DNA of 64,000 nt from Agrobacterium tumefaciens (lineage in GTDB: Bacteria > Pseudomonadota > Alphaproteobacteria > Rhizobiales > Rhizobiaceae): positions 2,101,001 to 2,165,000 of the forward strand of contig NZ_CP115841.1 in NCBI RefSeq assembly GCF_013318015.2, in the 5' to 3' direction. This document shows, piece after piece, positions 27,023 to 35,736 of this stretch. Every line of letters begins with the position of its first letter. Within the stretch, counting starts at the first letter, position 1. The notes beneath the pieces were generated by a model. It had not been told where the DNA came from and did not search any database. It worked only from the letters and a program-made list of their open reading frames with translations. Made by a program: the position numbers and the translations under genes.

Positions 27023-28084
27023 TCAGGCCTGGATCAAGGCAATGCCACGGTTCTTGAACCCGAGTGTTACATCGCTTTCGGGCGGCAGGCTGGTCTCGAC
27101 GGCATGGTCGATGATGAAGAGCGTGCCGATATCGGTCTCGACTTCATATTCGACGTGACCGCCGAGATAGGCACTGTGCAGCACCCGCCCGGCAAGTCCC
27201 TGCCCGCCCGATTGGGCGATGGAAATCGAACCCGGACGAACCGCAAGCTTTGCCGGGCCGGGTTTAGCGTTGCGTGCCGCAACACGATGATCGATCCCCC
27301 CAACGCGGATCAACGCATCGGCGCCCTCAAGGCTGACCACCTCGCAGCCGACGACATTCGCCTCGCCCATGAAGTCGGCGATGAAGGAAGAAGCCGGCGC
27401 CTCGTAGAGTTCCCGCGGCGCGCCTGACTGGGCGATCTCGCCTTCCTTCATCACGATGATCCGGTCGGAAACGGCCAGCGCCTCGTCCTGATCATGCGTC
27501 ACATAAACGGCGGTAAAACCAAGCCGCTGCTGCAATTCCCGGATTTCGGTACGAACCCGGCGGCGAAGACGCGCATCGAGGTTGGAAAGGGGTTCATCGA
27601 GCAGCAGCACCTGCGGCTCCAGCACCAGAGCACGGGCAACCGCCACGCGCTGCTGCTGACCACCGGAAAGCTCGGCAGGCAGACGATGTCCCATGCCGGC
27701 CAGCCCCACGAGCTTCAGACCTTCCTCGGCCTTCTCCCGTGCTTCCGCCTTGCGCAGTCCGGAGGATTGCAGGCCATAAGCGACATTGTCGAGCGCCGTC
27801 ATGTGGGGGAACAGGGCATAGGACTGGAAAACCATCGAGACATCGCGCTCATTGGCCGGCAGCATGGTCACATCCTTGTCGCCGATCAGAATGCGACCGG
27901 CCGTCGGATGTTCGAGCCCCGCCAGCATGCGCAGCGTCGTCGTCTTGCCGCAACCGGAGGGACCGAGAAGTGTCACCAGCGTGCCGGGTTCGATGGTGAG
28001 CGAAAGGTCGGGGATGGCGGTGAAGGCGCCAAATGTCTTGCGGACATTCTGAAAGGTGACGGAGCCGGGCTTTACGGAAATCAT
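27023..28084 (-). CDS. ABC transporter ATP-binding protein, FbpC/AfuC/PotA type
   Basis: 353-residue ATPase. Walker A is GPSGCGKTTT (about 39-48), the Q-loop is MVFQSYALFPHM, the signature is LSGGQQQR, Walker B is VLLLDEPLSNLD, and the H-loop is YVTHDQ. A C-terminal TOBE domain starts near residue 280. It overlaps the fused permease by 4 bases. It is convergent with the OYE-like gene, leaving a 27-base gap. Confidence 0.93.
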   Translation of the reverse strand: MISVKPGSVTFQNVRKTFGAFTAIPDLSLTIEPGTLVTLLGPSGCGKTTTLRMLAGLEHPTAGRILIGDKDVTMLPANERDVSMVFQSYALFPHMTALDNVAYGLQSSGLRKAEAREKAEEGLKLVGLAGMGHRLPAELSGGQQQRVAVARALVLEPQVLLLDEPLSNLDARLRRRVRTEIRELQQRLGFTAVYVTHDQDEALAVSDRIIVMKEGEIAQSGAPRELYEAPASSFIADFMGEANVVGCEVVSLEGADALIRVGGIDHRVAARNAKPGPAKLAVRPGSISIAQSGGQGLAGRVLHSAYLGGHVEYEVETDIGTLFIIDHAVETSLPPESDVTLGFKNRGIALIQA

Positions 28085-30312
28085 GCGGTTTTCTCCTGAG
28101 CGAGAGGAACGGAGGATGCGGACGGCAGTCCCGCGACGCGGTTTTCGCGGCGCAGGCGACGCTCGCCTACAATGAGCTGGAAGCCGGTGATAACAGTGAT
28201 CATCACCACGATCAGCATGGAGGAATAGGCAATGGCGACACCGTATTCACCGTTTTCGACGAGACCGACGATATAGGAGGTCGCCATGTTGTACTGGGCG
28301 CTGACGAGGAAGATGACGGCGCTGATCGAGGTAATCGCTCGGACGAAGGAGTAGACCAGAGCCGCCGTGATCGCCGGGCGCAGCAGTGGCAGGATCACTT
28401 TCCTGATCGTGCGGAAACTGTCGGCGCGCAGCGTCAGCGAGGCCTCATCGAGGCTTTTGTCGAGTTGGCTCATTGCCGCAATGCCGCCGCGCACGCCGAC
28501 CGGCATGTTGCGGAAGACGAAGCAGGCGATCAGGATCAGCGCCGATCCCGTCATTTCCACCGGCGGCAGGTTGAAGGCCATGATGTAGCTGACGCCGATG
28601 ACCGTTCCGGGAATGGCAAAGCTCATCATCAGGGCAAATTCGAAGATGTTCCGACCGGCAAACTTCTGCCGCACGATGATATAGGCCGTCAGCAGACCGA
28701 CGGCAGCGGTCAGCGGCGCCGACACCAGCGCGATCTCCATGGTGGTCCAGAACGAGTTCCAGGCAACACCGGTCCAGGCGATCGAGCCGTTGGAGAAGCT
28801 GACGGAGAACGCGCGGATGTAGTGGTCGAGCGTCAGCGAATTGTCCAGACCCCAGGTCTTCACGAAACCGCCGACGAGGATCATGCCGTACACGACGATG
28901 GTGAAGACCATCCACGGCACGACGACAGCGTGGACACCAATGGACAGGCCGCGTGGCAGCGCGATATGCGCGCCGCTGTCGCCCTTGCCGGTAACCGTGG
29001 CGAAGTTCTTGCCGGCCAGCCAGAAACGCTGGGCGAGGAAGGCCGAAAGCGTGAAGCACAGGAGGATAATGGCGAGAACAGCGGCGCGTGAAGGGTCGTT
29101 CTGCGAACCGACAACGGCAAAGAAGATTTCCGTCGACAGCACCCCATGCGTGCCACCAAGCACCAGCGGATTGCCGAAATCCGCCATGCTTTCGATGAAG
29201 CCGATGAGAAACGCATTGGCGAGACCCGGCTTCATCAACGGCAGCGACACGCGCCAGAAGGTGCGCCAGCGGTCGGCGCGAAGCGTTTGCGACGCCTCCT
29301 CCATCGACGGGCTGACACCTTCGACGACACCGATCAGCACCAGGAAGGATATCGGCGTGAAGGAGAGAACCTGCGCGATCCATATGCCGGTCATGCCGTA
29401 AAGCCAGCGGCCGGGTTCGATGCCGAAGAGATAGGAAAGCCATTCAGTGACGACACCGGCGCGGCCGAAGAGCAGCGTCAGGGCAAGACCGATGACGAAA
29501 GGCGGCGTTATGATCGGTAGAACCGTCAGAAGGCGCAGGCCCTTCTTGAACGGAAAACGGGTGCGGGTGGCGACCAGCGCGAAACCCAACCCAAGGACTG
29601 TGGAGCCGAAGGCGGTCATCAAGGCGAGGAAGAGCGTTCGCCAGGCAACGCCGCAGCGCTCTTCACCCGTGACACAGCCAAGGCTCCAGATGCCGGGATC
29701 CTGAATATTGCGGATGAAGCCATCGGCATTAAAGGAGCCATCGAAATCCTGAACGGATGCGATCAGCATGCTGCCGATCGGATAGAACACGAAAACGGTA
29801 ACGAGGAAGGCCAGAATGGAAATCGAGCCGACGACAAAGGCATCGCCCTTCATCACGCCGCGTTCGGCAAGCCCGAAGGCAAAGAAAAGCACAAAGACCA
29901 GCGACATGACGACGGCGCCGGCGCCCATGGCGGGCTGGCCATCGGAAAGCACGCCGAACAGGTTTTCACTGACGCTCCATGTCCAGCCGGTAAAGCCGAT
30001 CGCCAATCCCTGCAAAATCAGAACCACGAGACCGGCAGCACCAATCCACGCAAGCAGCTTGCCCCGCAACATCGGATCGCCAATCGGGCGGACAAGGCAT
30101 CCGGCAAGGAAAAACAGGCCAGCACCGGCAAGCCAGGGTTTTCCATAAACCAATATTTGCAGCACACCGGGCGCATTGCTGGGGGAAGAAAGAAACTCAG
30201 ACAGCCAGCGGAAGCTGAAGAAGCCGCCTTCAATGCGATACCAGGGAAGAAAAACCAGGGCAAAAGCCCCGAGCGCCAGGACAATGTTCAGCCTGCGATT
30301 GCCACGTGTCAT
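28081..30312 (-). CDS. Fused two-domain ABC permease, AfuB/FbpB type
   Basis: 743-residue inner-membrane protein holding both permease halves in one chain. After an N-terminal hydrophobic region of about 180 residues come two BPD_transp_1 domains, each ending with a coupling motif: EEASQTLRADRWRTF near 340 and DEASLTLRADSFRTI near 635. Fused permeases of this kind serve the ferric-iron and hexose-phosphate (AfuB) importers. The extra N-terminal membrane region, rather than a simple short leader, makes it longer than AfuB. A hairpin separates it from the binding-protein gene upstream. Confidence 0.92.
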   Translation of the reverse strand: MTRGNRRLNIVLALGAFALVFLPWYRIEGGFFSFRWLSEFLSSPSNAPGVLQILVYGKPWLAGAGLFFLAGCLVRPIGDPMLRGKLLAWIGAAGLVVLILQGLAIGFTGWTWSVSENLFGVLSDGQPAMGAGAVVMSLVFVLFFAFGLAERGVMKGDAFVVGSISILAFLVTVFVFYPIGSMLIASVQDFDGSFNADGFIRNIQDPGIWSLGCVTGEERCGVAWRTLFLALMTAFGSTVLGLGFALVATRTRFPFKKGLRLLTVLPIITPPFVIGLALTLLFGRAGVVTEWLSYLFGIEPGRWLYGMTGIWIAQVLSFTPISFLVLIGVVEGVSPSMEEASQTLRADRWRTFWRVSLPLMKPGLANAFLIGFIESMADFGNPLVLGGTHGVLSTEIFFAVVGSQNDPSRAAVLAIILLCFTLSAFLAQRFWLAGKNFATVTGKGDSGAHIALPRGLSIGVHAVVVPWMVFTIVVYGMILVGGFVKTWGLDNSLTLDHYIRAFSVSFSNGSIAWTGVAWNSFWTTMEIALVSAPLTAAVGLLTAYIIVRQKFAGRNIFEFALMMSFAIPGTVIGVSYIMAFNLPPVEMTGSALILIACFVFRNMPVGVRGGIAAMSQLDKSLDEASLTLRADSFRTIRKVILPLLRPAITAALVYSFVRAITSISAVIFLVSAQYNMATSYIVGLVENGEYGVAIAYSSMLIVVMITVITGFQLIVGERRLRRENRVAGLPSASSVPLAQEKTA

Positions 30313-30353
30313 GGCCGACCTCGCTTATTTCATGCCGATGAAAGAACGGCGGA

Positions 30354-30379
30354 CATCCCGGCTTTCAAAAGCCGGGATG
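30354..30379 (-). other. Intergenic hairpin between binding protein and permease genes
   Basis: CATCCCGGCTT (30354-30364) and AAGCCGGGATG (30369-30379) form a perfect 11-base-pair stem with a 4-base loop and no T-tract after it. Such structures after binding-protein genes usually stabilise that mRNA or partly stop transcription, raising binding protein over permease. That role is inferred here. Confidence 0.6.
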
Positions 30380-30398
30380 CCGATCGCCGGAGTTCAGA

Positions 30399-31424
30399 TC
30401 AGTTTGCGACTGCACCGACCTCGCGGTCCCAGCGTTCCAGCAGCGCCTTGCGCTTGGCCGGGTCGCCATAGGTCTTGAAGTCGTAGTCGATGAGCTTGAT
30501 GTCCTCGAACTTCGGCGCTTCCTTCGGCACTTCCGCGGTTTTGTTGGATGGAAGCTGGAAGGACTTGGCGTCCTTCATGCGTGACTGGACCTCTGGCTTC
30601 AGCGCCCAGTCATACCAGGTCTTGGCATTTTCGAGGTTGCGGGCACCCTTGATGATCGACATGGAGCCAATTTCGTAGCCGGTACCTTCGCAGGGCGCGA
30701 TGGACTTGACGGGGAAACCTTCCGCTGTCTGCGCCACGGCATCATGCATGAAGACGATGCCGAGTGCCGTCTCGCCACGCGCTGCCGCCTTCACCGGCGC
30801 GGAGCCGGACTTGGTATATTGCGAGATGTTGGCGTTGAGCTTCTTCAGATAATCGATCGCCTGGTCTTCGCCCATGATCTGCACGAGCGAGGCAAGCGCC
30901 GTATAGGCTGTGCCCGAAGAGTTGGGATTGGCGATCTGGATTTCGCCCTTCAGTTCCGGTGCCAGCAGATCGGCCCAGCACTTCGGCTCCTTGTAACCCT
31001 TGGATTTGAAGATTTCGGTGTTGTAACCCCAGCCCAGCGCGCCGGCATAAACGCCGACGGTTCTGTAACCGGTGCTTTCCGCCTGTTTGACGGCCCAGTC
31101 CTGCAGCTGATCCAGCATCGGCGACTTGTATTCGAGCGTCAGGTTTTCGGAGGCCGCCTGCATGTGCGGATCGCCGGTGCCGGCCCACCAGATATCGGTC
31201 TTCGGGTTGCGGGCTTCCGCACGCACCTTGGCATAAGTTTCGCCGGAAGACAGGCGAACCATATTGACCTTGATGTCATACGACTTTTCGAAATCGCCCT
31301 TCATCTGTTCGCAGATGACGACATCGGCCGAGCATATCAGGTTAAGCTCGCCTGCCGCCTGCACCGATGTGGTGCCGAGTGCCGTACCGGCAAAAAGCAA
31401 TGTGGAAAGTATCGTCAGTCGCAT
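30399..31424 (-). CDS. ABC transporter periplasmic binding protein, AfuA/FbpA-like (transport partner)
   Basis: 341 residues with signal peptide MRLTILSTLLFAGTALGTTSVQAA. The mature part begins LNLICSADVVICEQMKGDFE and keeps the family's WWAGTGDPH, AGALGWGYN, NPNSSGTAY, GSAPVKAAARGE and GTGYEIGSMSI segments. The family includes iron binders and the hexose-phosphate binder AfuA. The tyrosine pair of classical FbpA near the C-terminus is not evident, which favours a non-iron ligand such as a sugar phosphate. This is inference from the sequence type, not proof. Two cysteines near the mature N-terminus (C31, C38) could form a disulfide. Confidence 0.88.
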   Translation of the reverse strand: MRLTILSTLLFAGTALGTTSVQAAGELNLICSADVVICEQMKGDFEKSYDIKVNMVRLSSGETYAKVRAEARNPKTDIWWAGTGDPHMQAASENLTLEYKSPMLDQLQDWAVKQAESTGYRTVGVYAGALGWGYNTEIFKSKGYKEPKCWADLLAPELKGEIQIANPNSSGTAYTALASLVQIMGEDQAIDYLKKLNANISQYTKSGSAPVKAAARGETALGIVFMHDAVAQTAEGFPVKSIAPCEGTGYEIGSMSIIKGARNLENAKTWYDWALKPEVQSRMKDAKSFQLPSNKTAEVPKEAPKFEDIKLIDYDFKTYGDPAKRKALLERWDREVGAVAN

Positions 31425-31541
31425 GGTTATCCTCCTGTAGCTTGCGTCTGAATGGTTCGGCAGTCCACAAACATGGCGCTGCCGTTCGTGGCATCTTGTG
31501 CTGCCACGCTGTCTGTATTTTCGGTCTTCGATTGCTGACCC

Positions 31542-32564
31542 CTACTGGCTCGGGTGAATTTCGTTGTCGAAGCGGCTTAACAATCGACTTCGCTCTTCGG
31601 GTTGGCCAAAGGTGGCGAAGTCGTAATCCACCATCTTGATCATCGATATATCGGGCGCCGTCAGCGGCAATGTCGCCCGGGGGTTGGATGGCACCTGGTT
31701 CTGCCCCGCCTTTGCACCGGTCGCCTGTCCTTCCGGGGTCAGCGCGAATTCAACGAAGGCCTGCGCCAGCGCATCGTTGTGGTTGCCCTTGACGATGCTG
31801 ACCGCCCCGATCTCGTAACCGGTTCCCTCGCAAGGGGCGACGATCACCAGCGGAAAGCCTTCGATCTTCTGTGTCACGGCGTCATGCATGAAGGAAATCC
31901 CGATTAGAACCTCCCCCCGCGCCGCCGCCTTTACGGGCGCCGAGCCGACCTTGGTGTAACTCACCACATTCTGGTTAAGCTTGCCCATGAAACTGAAAGC
32001 CTCCTCCTCGCCAAAGAGCTGGACAAGCGTGGCAAGCATGGTGAAGGCCGTGCCCGAATAGTTCGGGTTGCCGGTCTGGATATGGCCGCGATAAATCTCC
32101 TTCGCCAGATCCTTCCAGCATGTCGGGGCCGGCAGATTGTTCTTGGCAAGCAGTTCCGAATTATAGGCAAAACCGAGCGCACCAGCATAGATTCCGGCCG
32201 ATTTCGATCCCGACATCGCATTGAAATTCTGCGCCCATGGCAGCAGATCCTGCTGATGGGCGGGCTGATACTCTTCCAGAAGGCCTTCCGAACCCGCCTG
32301 CAAATGAGTGTCGCCGGTACCGCCCCACCAGACGTCGACAGTCGGATGGGCGCGTTCGGCACGAATCTGATCGAGGATTTCGCCGGTGCTCTTGCGAACC
32401 ATCGAAATCTCGACCCCCATCCGCGCTTCGAAAGCCCGCTGCATGGTCACGCACCAAGCCTCGTCGACGCCGCACAGGACGTTCAACTTCGTCGCGGCCA
32501 TGCCATGCCCTGCGCCGCACAGCCATAAGGCCATGCTCGCCGCAAGTGCGGTCAATGCTCTCAA
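31542..32564 (-). CDS. Second AfuA/FbpA-like periplasmic binding protein, probable sensor partner of the adjacent kinase
   Basis: 340 residues with a signal peptide (cleavage near GMAA-TK). It is paralogous to the binding protein just downstream: both share LN(L/V)LC, (W/V)WW(A/G)GTGD(P/T)H, GIYAGALGFAYN/GVYAGALGWGYN, GTAFTMLATLVQ, GSAPVKAAARGE and APCEGTGYEIG. It lies 117 bases from that gene, and its start faces the response regulator across a 199-base divergent gap. The position beside a sensor kinase with a large periplasmic domain suggests that it presents ligand to the kinase, as HptA does for HptRS and AfuA-like proteins may elsewhere. Confidence 0.85.
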   Translation of the reverse strand: MRALTALAASMALWLCGAGHGMAATKLNVLCGVDEAWCVTMQRAFEARMGVEISMVRKSTGEILDQIRAERAHPTVDVWWGGTGDTHLQAGSEGLLEEYQPAHQQDLLPWAQNFNAMSGSKSAGIYAGALGFAYNSELLAKNNLPAPTCWKDLAKEIYRGHIQTGNPNYSGTAFTMLATLVQLFGEEEAFSFMGKLNQNVVSYTKVGSAPVKAAARGEVLIGISFMHDAVTQKIEGFPLVIVAPCEGTGYEIGAVSIVKGNHNDALAQAFVEFALTPEGQATGAKAGQNQVPSNPRATLPLTAPDISMIKMVDYDFATFGQPEERSRLLSRFDNEIHPSQ

Positions 32565-32763
32565 CTGAGCCTCCCTGCTTGGAACCTCCCCGTTCCAATC
32601 TCCGCCATTAGCATGTCACATCCTGACCGCACCGCAATCGAAGAATGGTTACCAATCTTTCCGAACAAGATTACAGATATTACAAATATGACAGGGCGGA
32701 TAACCAGCTAGGCTTTGAAGATCGCGTCCGCCGCGCCTATGATGATGGCGGGAGGAATACGCA

Positions 32764-33504
32764 GTGCTTAATCAGAAGGTTCGCATTCTGATCGTCGAGG
32801 ACGATCCGGATATGGCAGAGCTTATCTCGGACCTCGTCGAGGCCGAGGGCTGGCTGCCCACCTGCGCGCGCTCCGCCGAGGAAGCGGACGAGATATTGGC
32901 GAAGGACGTGATGCAGCTGGTGCTCGTAGACCACAACTTGCCCGGCACCTCCGGCCGCACCTTTGCCCAGAGACTACGCAGCAAGGTTGATATCGGCATC
33001 GTCATGGTAACGGCTGCCGGCAGCGCCGCCGACCGGGTTCTCGGCCTGGAAACAGCGGCCGACGATTATGTCGTCAAACCCTTCGAACCGATCGAACTCA
33101 CGGCACGGATCAAGGCCGTTCTGCGCCGGACGATCCCCTCCTTGAAGCAGGAAAAGGACAGCGAGCGCGACCACGGCCGGGCAGCATTGCTCCTCAGCGA
33201 CTGGGCGATTGATCTCAATGCCCGACAGGCGGTCTGCCTGACCGATCGCAGCCGAACGCTGACAAGTGCCGAATTCGCACTTCTGGAAATTCTGGCCGAA
33301 ACGCCCAACCAGCCCGTCAGCCGCTCCCAGATCCTCGACAGACTGGGCTCGGAAAGCGACCGCTATATCGATAGAAACGTCGATGTGCTGGTGCTGCGGC
33401 TGAGGCGCAAGATCGAGCGAAACCCCGATCTGCCGCGTCACATCAAGACGCGGCGCGGCAGGGGTTATGTGCTCCACACCGACGAGGGCGAGCTTTCTCC
33501 GTGA
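32764..33504 (+). CDS. OmpR-family response regulator
   Basis: 246 residues. The receiver has E12/D13/D14, phospho-acceptor D56 (LVLVDHNLP), MVTAAG and K in VKPFEP. The C-terminal winged helix has SAEFALLEILAETPNQPVSR, NVDVLVLRLRRKIE and KTRRGRGYVL. It is divergent from the sensor-type binding protein and overlaps the kinase gene by 4 bases. The likely targets are the importer genes 27023-31424. Confidence 0.93.
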   Translation: MLNQKVRILIVEDDPDMAELISDLVEAEGWLPTCARSAEEADEILAKDVMQLVLVDHNLPGTSGRTFAQRLRSKVDIGIVMVTAAGSAADRVLGLETAADDYVVKPFEPIELTARIKAVLRRTIPSLKQEKDSERDHGRAALLLSDWAIDLNARQAVCLTDRSRTLTSAEFALLEILAETPNQPVSRSQILDRLGSESDRYIDRNVDVLVLRLRRKIERNPDLPRHIKTRRGRGYVLHTDEGELSP

Positions 33505-35615
33505 TCAGCCGCTCCTTCCTTTCCTCGATCGCCTTTCGCCTGCCCTTTGCGATCGTCTTCATCTGCATCCTCGTCTTCAGCCTATCCGCCATCGCCATCT
33601 ACGGCCTGCAACGCGCCCGCGATGAAATGGCCGCCTACGGCCTGCAGGCCTTTTCCAGCCTTGCCAAGGCATCGCTGGTTTCGCGGCAGGTCTCCGACCT
33701 CGTCTCGAGCGCACCTTTCCTGATGAATGCCGCCTCGCCCTATCGCGTCTCCAGCGAAAGCCGGTCCGTGGTCCAGCAGGTCGATATCCTGCTGGAGATG
33801 ACAGGGCCAGGCAACGGTGATCGGGTCGCCCGCGGCTTTGCCAACGAGCGCATCGTCGAACTCCTTGAATTGATCAGAACACAGACGCTGGATCTGGCAA
33901 AGGATGCCGATGCGGCGCAGGGCCACAAGGCGGAAGCGGCAGCCGCGCTTGGCGAAATTGCCACGGGTCGCGGCATCACCGATCCCGAACTGCGCCGGCG
34001 GATGAACGGCATCGTGCAGGCCGCATCCGCATCCGACAGCCTCTTCCAGCTTGGTGAACTGCGCCGCCGCTATGTTGCCGAAACCACCGCGCGCCAGGAA
34101 GGTTATCCCGGAGAGCGGCTCCCCGTGGCCGAGCTGCAACCCTATGAGCGGGTCTTTGAAGCGCAGAGCCGTTACCTCTTGGAAATGTTTGCGATCCGCG
34201 CCTCGGTATCGCGGCTTCACATTGTGTCGCGCGATCTGTCTCATGTCACCGAAACCCAGAGCGATGCGGTTGCCCGCAGCCTCAACGAGGACCTGATCTC
34301 GACCTCGGACGCTCTGAGCCGGCTATTGGTCATCGTCGCAGTCGCTTCGCTTCTGGTTCTGGTCATGGCAACATTCTCGATTCGATCAGTGATGCGTGTC
34401 TCACGCGGGATCGCGACGCTTTCCAACGGCATGAACGCGCTCGCCAAGGGTGAAAAGGATGTCGGCCCGCCATCCTACACCGGATCGGAGACGGAACTGA
34501 TCCGCCTGCTCGATGCTTTCCGGGCTTTCCATGACAGCGTCGATCGTGTCTCCCGCCTGCGGCGCACGGCGGAAGCGGCGGCCCGAACCATCCGCTCGAC
34601 CTTCCGCAACATGAATGAGGGAATAGCGCTGTTCGATCCGACCGGTCGGCCAATCACCATGAACCGCCGGATCATAGAACTTGTCGGTCGTTCCGGCTCG
34701 TCGCGTAAGCTGCCGCTTCGCCGTTTTGTCGAACCGATACCGGAGATCGATCCCGCACTGTTCCCTTTCGAGAGCGGCCGAGGCGAGTTGATGGACCGGG
34801 CAGTCGTGCGCCATCGCACTGGAGATCAACGAGTGATCGAAGTATCGATGTCACGCCAGCCGGATGGCGGTATCGTGCTGCTGGCGCGGGATGTAACTTC
34901 TCTCGATCGTCAGGAGGCGGAGGCCGCAAAAGCCCAGAGGCTTGATGGCATCATGCGCATGACCCATCAGGTCAGTCATGAAGTGGGCAACATGATCGGC
35001 ATCATCACCGGCAGCCTCGGCCTGCTGGAGCGCGAAACTGGTTTCAACGATCGCCAGAAACGCCATATCGCCCGTATCCGCAAGGCGGCGGATCGCGGCC
35101 GTTCTCTGGCCAGCAGCATGCTGACCATCGGCAGCCAGCAGCCCATTCATCCGAGCTGCATCAACGTCGCAAACCTGCTGCGCGGCATGGCCGATATCCT
35201 TGAGATTGCAGTCGGCCCGAAATGCCGGATTGCGCTGGAGATTGACGAGGATCTTCCCTCGGTTGCGCTAGACCCTGCCCTCCTCGAGCAGTCCATCCTC
35301 AACCTTTGCCTGAATGCGGCAGCGGCCATGCCCGATGGTGGCCTGATCTCGATCAGCGCCGCTTCCGAGAAGGATACACTGTTGATCGCGGTCACCGACG
35401 AGGGGGTGGGCATGACGCCCGAGGCGGTGGACAAGGCCTTCGAGCCCTATTTCACCACCCGGCAGGAACACGGCGGGGCAGGCCTCGGCCTTGCAATGGT
35501 CTACGGCTTCGTCCGGCAGAGCGGCGGCGAGGCGCATATCAGCTCAATGCCGGGCGATGGCGCAAGGGTACAACTGACTTTTCCGGTAGGCGCGGACCAC
35601 GTCCAGATTCGATAA
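33501..35615 (+). CDS. Sensor histidine kinase with large periplasmic domain
   Basis: 704 residues. Membrane helix 1 is at about 9-32, a mostly helical periplasmic domain of about 240 residues follows, and helix 2 is at about 274-295. Then come a HAMP domain, a PAS-like domain (about 360-465, NMNEGIALFDPTGRPITMN) and HisKA with phospho-accepting H493 in HQVSHEVGN. The HATPase has N-box NLCLNAAAAM, DEGVGMTP and GGAGLGLAMVYG. A helical periplasmic sensor of this size is common in kinases that read a periplasmic binding protein. Together with its neighbours it forms a binding-protein/kinase/regulator signalling unit. Confidence 0.92.
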   Translation: MISRSFLSSIAFRLPFAIVFICILVFSLSAIAIYGLQRARDEMAAYGLQAFSSLAKASLVSRQVSDLVSSAPFLMNAASPYRVSSESRSVVQQVDILLEMTGPGNGDRVARGFANERIVELLELIRTQTLDLAKDADAAQGHKAEAAAALGEIATGRGITDPELRRRMNGIVQAASASDSLFQLGELRRRYVAETTARQEGYPGERLPVAELQPYERVFEAQSRYLLEMFAIRASVSRLHIVSRDLSHVTETQSDAVARSLNEDLISTSDALSRLLVIVAVASLLVLVMATFSIRSVMRVSRGIATLSNGMNALAKGEKDVGPPSYTGSETELIRLLDAFRAFHDSVDRVSRLRRTAEAAARTIRSTFRNMNEGIALFDPTGRPITMNRRIIELVGRSGSSRKLPLRRFVEPIPEIDPALFPFESGRGELMDRAVVRHRTGDQRVIEVSMSRQPDGGIVLLARDVTSLDRQEAEAAKAQRLDGIMRMTHQVSHEVGNMIGIITGSLGLLERETGFNDRQKRHIARIRKAADRGRSLASSMLTIGSQQPIHPSCINVANLLRGMADILEIAVGPKCRIALEIDEDLPSVALDPALLEQSILNLCLNAAAAMPDGGLISISAASEKDTLLIAVTDEGVGMTPEAVDKAFEPYFTTRQEHGGAGLGLAMVYGFVRQSGGEAHISSMPGDGARVQLTFPVGADHVQIR

Positions 35616-35659
35616 GCCCCGAGAAGGCCTTCCAGGGGGAGAGGAATTCGTCAACCAAT

Positions 35660-35685
35660 TGAGTTGTTAACTCCCGATCAACTCA
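35660..35685. repeat. Inverted repeat upstream of the soluble MCP-like gene
   Basis: TGAGTTG (35660-35666) and CAACTCA (35679-35685) are a perfect 7-base inverted repeat with a 12-base spacer, in the 121-base gap between the kinase stop and the MCP-like gene. It could be an operator or a weak terminator; no T-tract follows. Confidence 0.35.
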
Positions 35686-35736
35686 GAATATTCACTGTCC
35701 GTTTCTTCCTGCTCTCTAGGATCACGCCATCCGAGT

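Noticed and set aside
27023..31424. Calling the importer a ferric-iron transporter
   Set aside because: The family covers several ligands, and the iron-binding tyrosine pair is not evident; the ligand is left open.
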